NCBI GenBank assembly: GCA_963849955.1
Contig: CAWKJU010000022.1
Location: 6,857-70,856, forward strand
DNA length: 64,000 nt
Reading direction: 5' to 3'
From: CAWFGW01 sp963849955
GTDB lineage: Bacteria; Bacteroidota; Bacteroidia; Cytophagales; JAAEPT01
The notes beneath the pieces were generated by a model. The model saw only the letters and a program-made list of their open reading frames with translations. It was not told the origin of the DNA and did no database searches. Made by a program: the position numbers and the translations under genes. Shown piece by piece: positions 63,946-64,000 of the stretch. Position 1 is the first letter of the stretch, and every line of letters starts with the position of its first letter.

Positions 63946-64000
63946 TCCCCTGTAGCTCAGCGGTAGAGCAGTAGACTGTTAATCTATTGGTCGTAGGTTC
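63946..64000 (+). tRNA. tRNA-Asn (anticodon GTT), 3' end outside the window
   Basis: Acceptor strand 63946-63952, D-arm GCTC ... GAGC (63955-63969), anticodon arm GTAGA-CTGTTAA-TCTAT (63971-63987) with GTT at 63978-63980, variable loop TGGTC, and the start of the T-arm GTAGGTTC are all in place. The T-arm 3' half and the acceptor 3' strand fall beyond the window end. Confidence 0.95.

Overview
The window is chromosomal DNA from a member of the Bacteroidota, most likely a flavobacterium-like (Flavobacteriales) species. Reasons visible in the sequence: secreted proteins ending in type IX secretion (T9SS) sorting domains of both type A (2148-4415, 30092-34582) and type B (20316-25217); a PorP/SprF-family protein (26181-27281); promoters of the Bacteroidota form TTTG/TTG - 19 to 20 nt - TAnnTTTG (glyA, tRNA-Asn); AT-rich DNA; and the conserved order CBS protein - nadK - DUF6089 - uppS - bamA - two OmpH/Skp genes. 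Most of the window is ordinary core genome with no phage, IS element, CRISPR array or rRNA.

Layout. 1-2100: start of fumC (minus) diverging from radA, then a cluster of REP-like inverted repeats. 2148-4415: a T9SS cargo protein ended by a strong terminator. 4481-19191: a long minus-strand run (uvrA, tpiA, DUF6150 protein, prmA, a 1721-residue exported protein with an acidic tail, plsY, M20 peptidase, dsbD, small membrane protein), with stop and start codons touching at several junctions. 19376-20204: ECF sigma factor plus a small overlapping downstream gene whose terminator includes the stop codon. 20316-27281: a giant type B T9SS cargo protein, a lipoprotein and a PorP/SprF protein. 27285-29980: rpiB, tatC, a second inverted-repeat element, glyA. 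30092-37570: the main accessory locus, a secreted HExxH metalloprotease with a seven-unit repeat domain followed by a tandem family of about 200-residue lipoproteins (three intact, one frameshifted in a G8 tract, one remnant). 37660-41091: metK, an RsmI-type methyltransferase, an alpha/beta hydrolase and pdxJ on minus. 41146-58290: a plus-strand stretch with yqeY, cvpA, a PabA/TrpG amidotransferase, hydrolase, CBS protein, nadK, two DUF6089 proteins, uppS, bamA, two ompH genes, holB, hemC, cyclophilin, an RmlD-like reductase, an AGCS symporter, an HhH membrane protein and an orphan ABC ATPase. 58287-62399: response regulator, ALDH7-type dehydrogenase, DegP-type protease and Hsp20 on minus. 62588-64000: a non-canonical Nramp transporter and a tRNA-Asn cut by the window end.

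How it fits together: BamA, Skp-like chaperones, UppS, DegP and the DUF6089 proteins are cell-envelope biogenesis functions; the T9SS cargo proteins, PorP/SprF protein and lipoproteins are their surface clients. The strongest candidate for undescribed biology is 30092-37570, where protease and lipoprotein paralogues share duplicated spacers and a common promoter/leader, and the only two G8 tracts noticed in the window both lie inside lipoprotein reading frames, one in frame and one out of frame. Functions there are unknown and phase variation is an inference. A second notable point is the cargo protein at 20316-25217, where an Ig-like repeat array appears spliced into the middle of a beta-propeller-type repeat.
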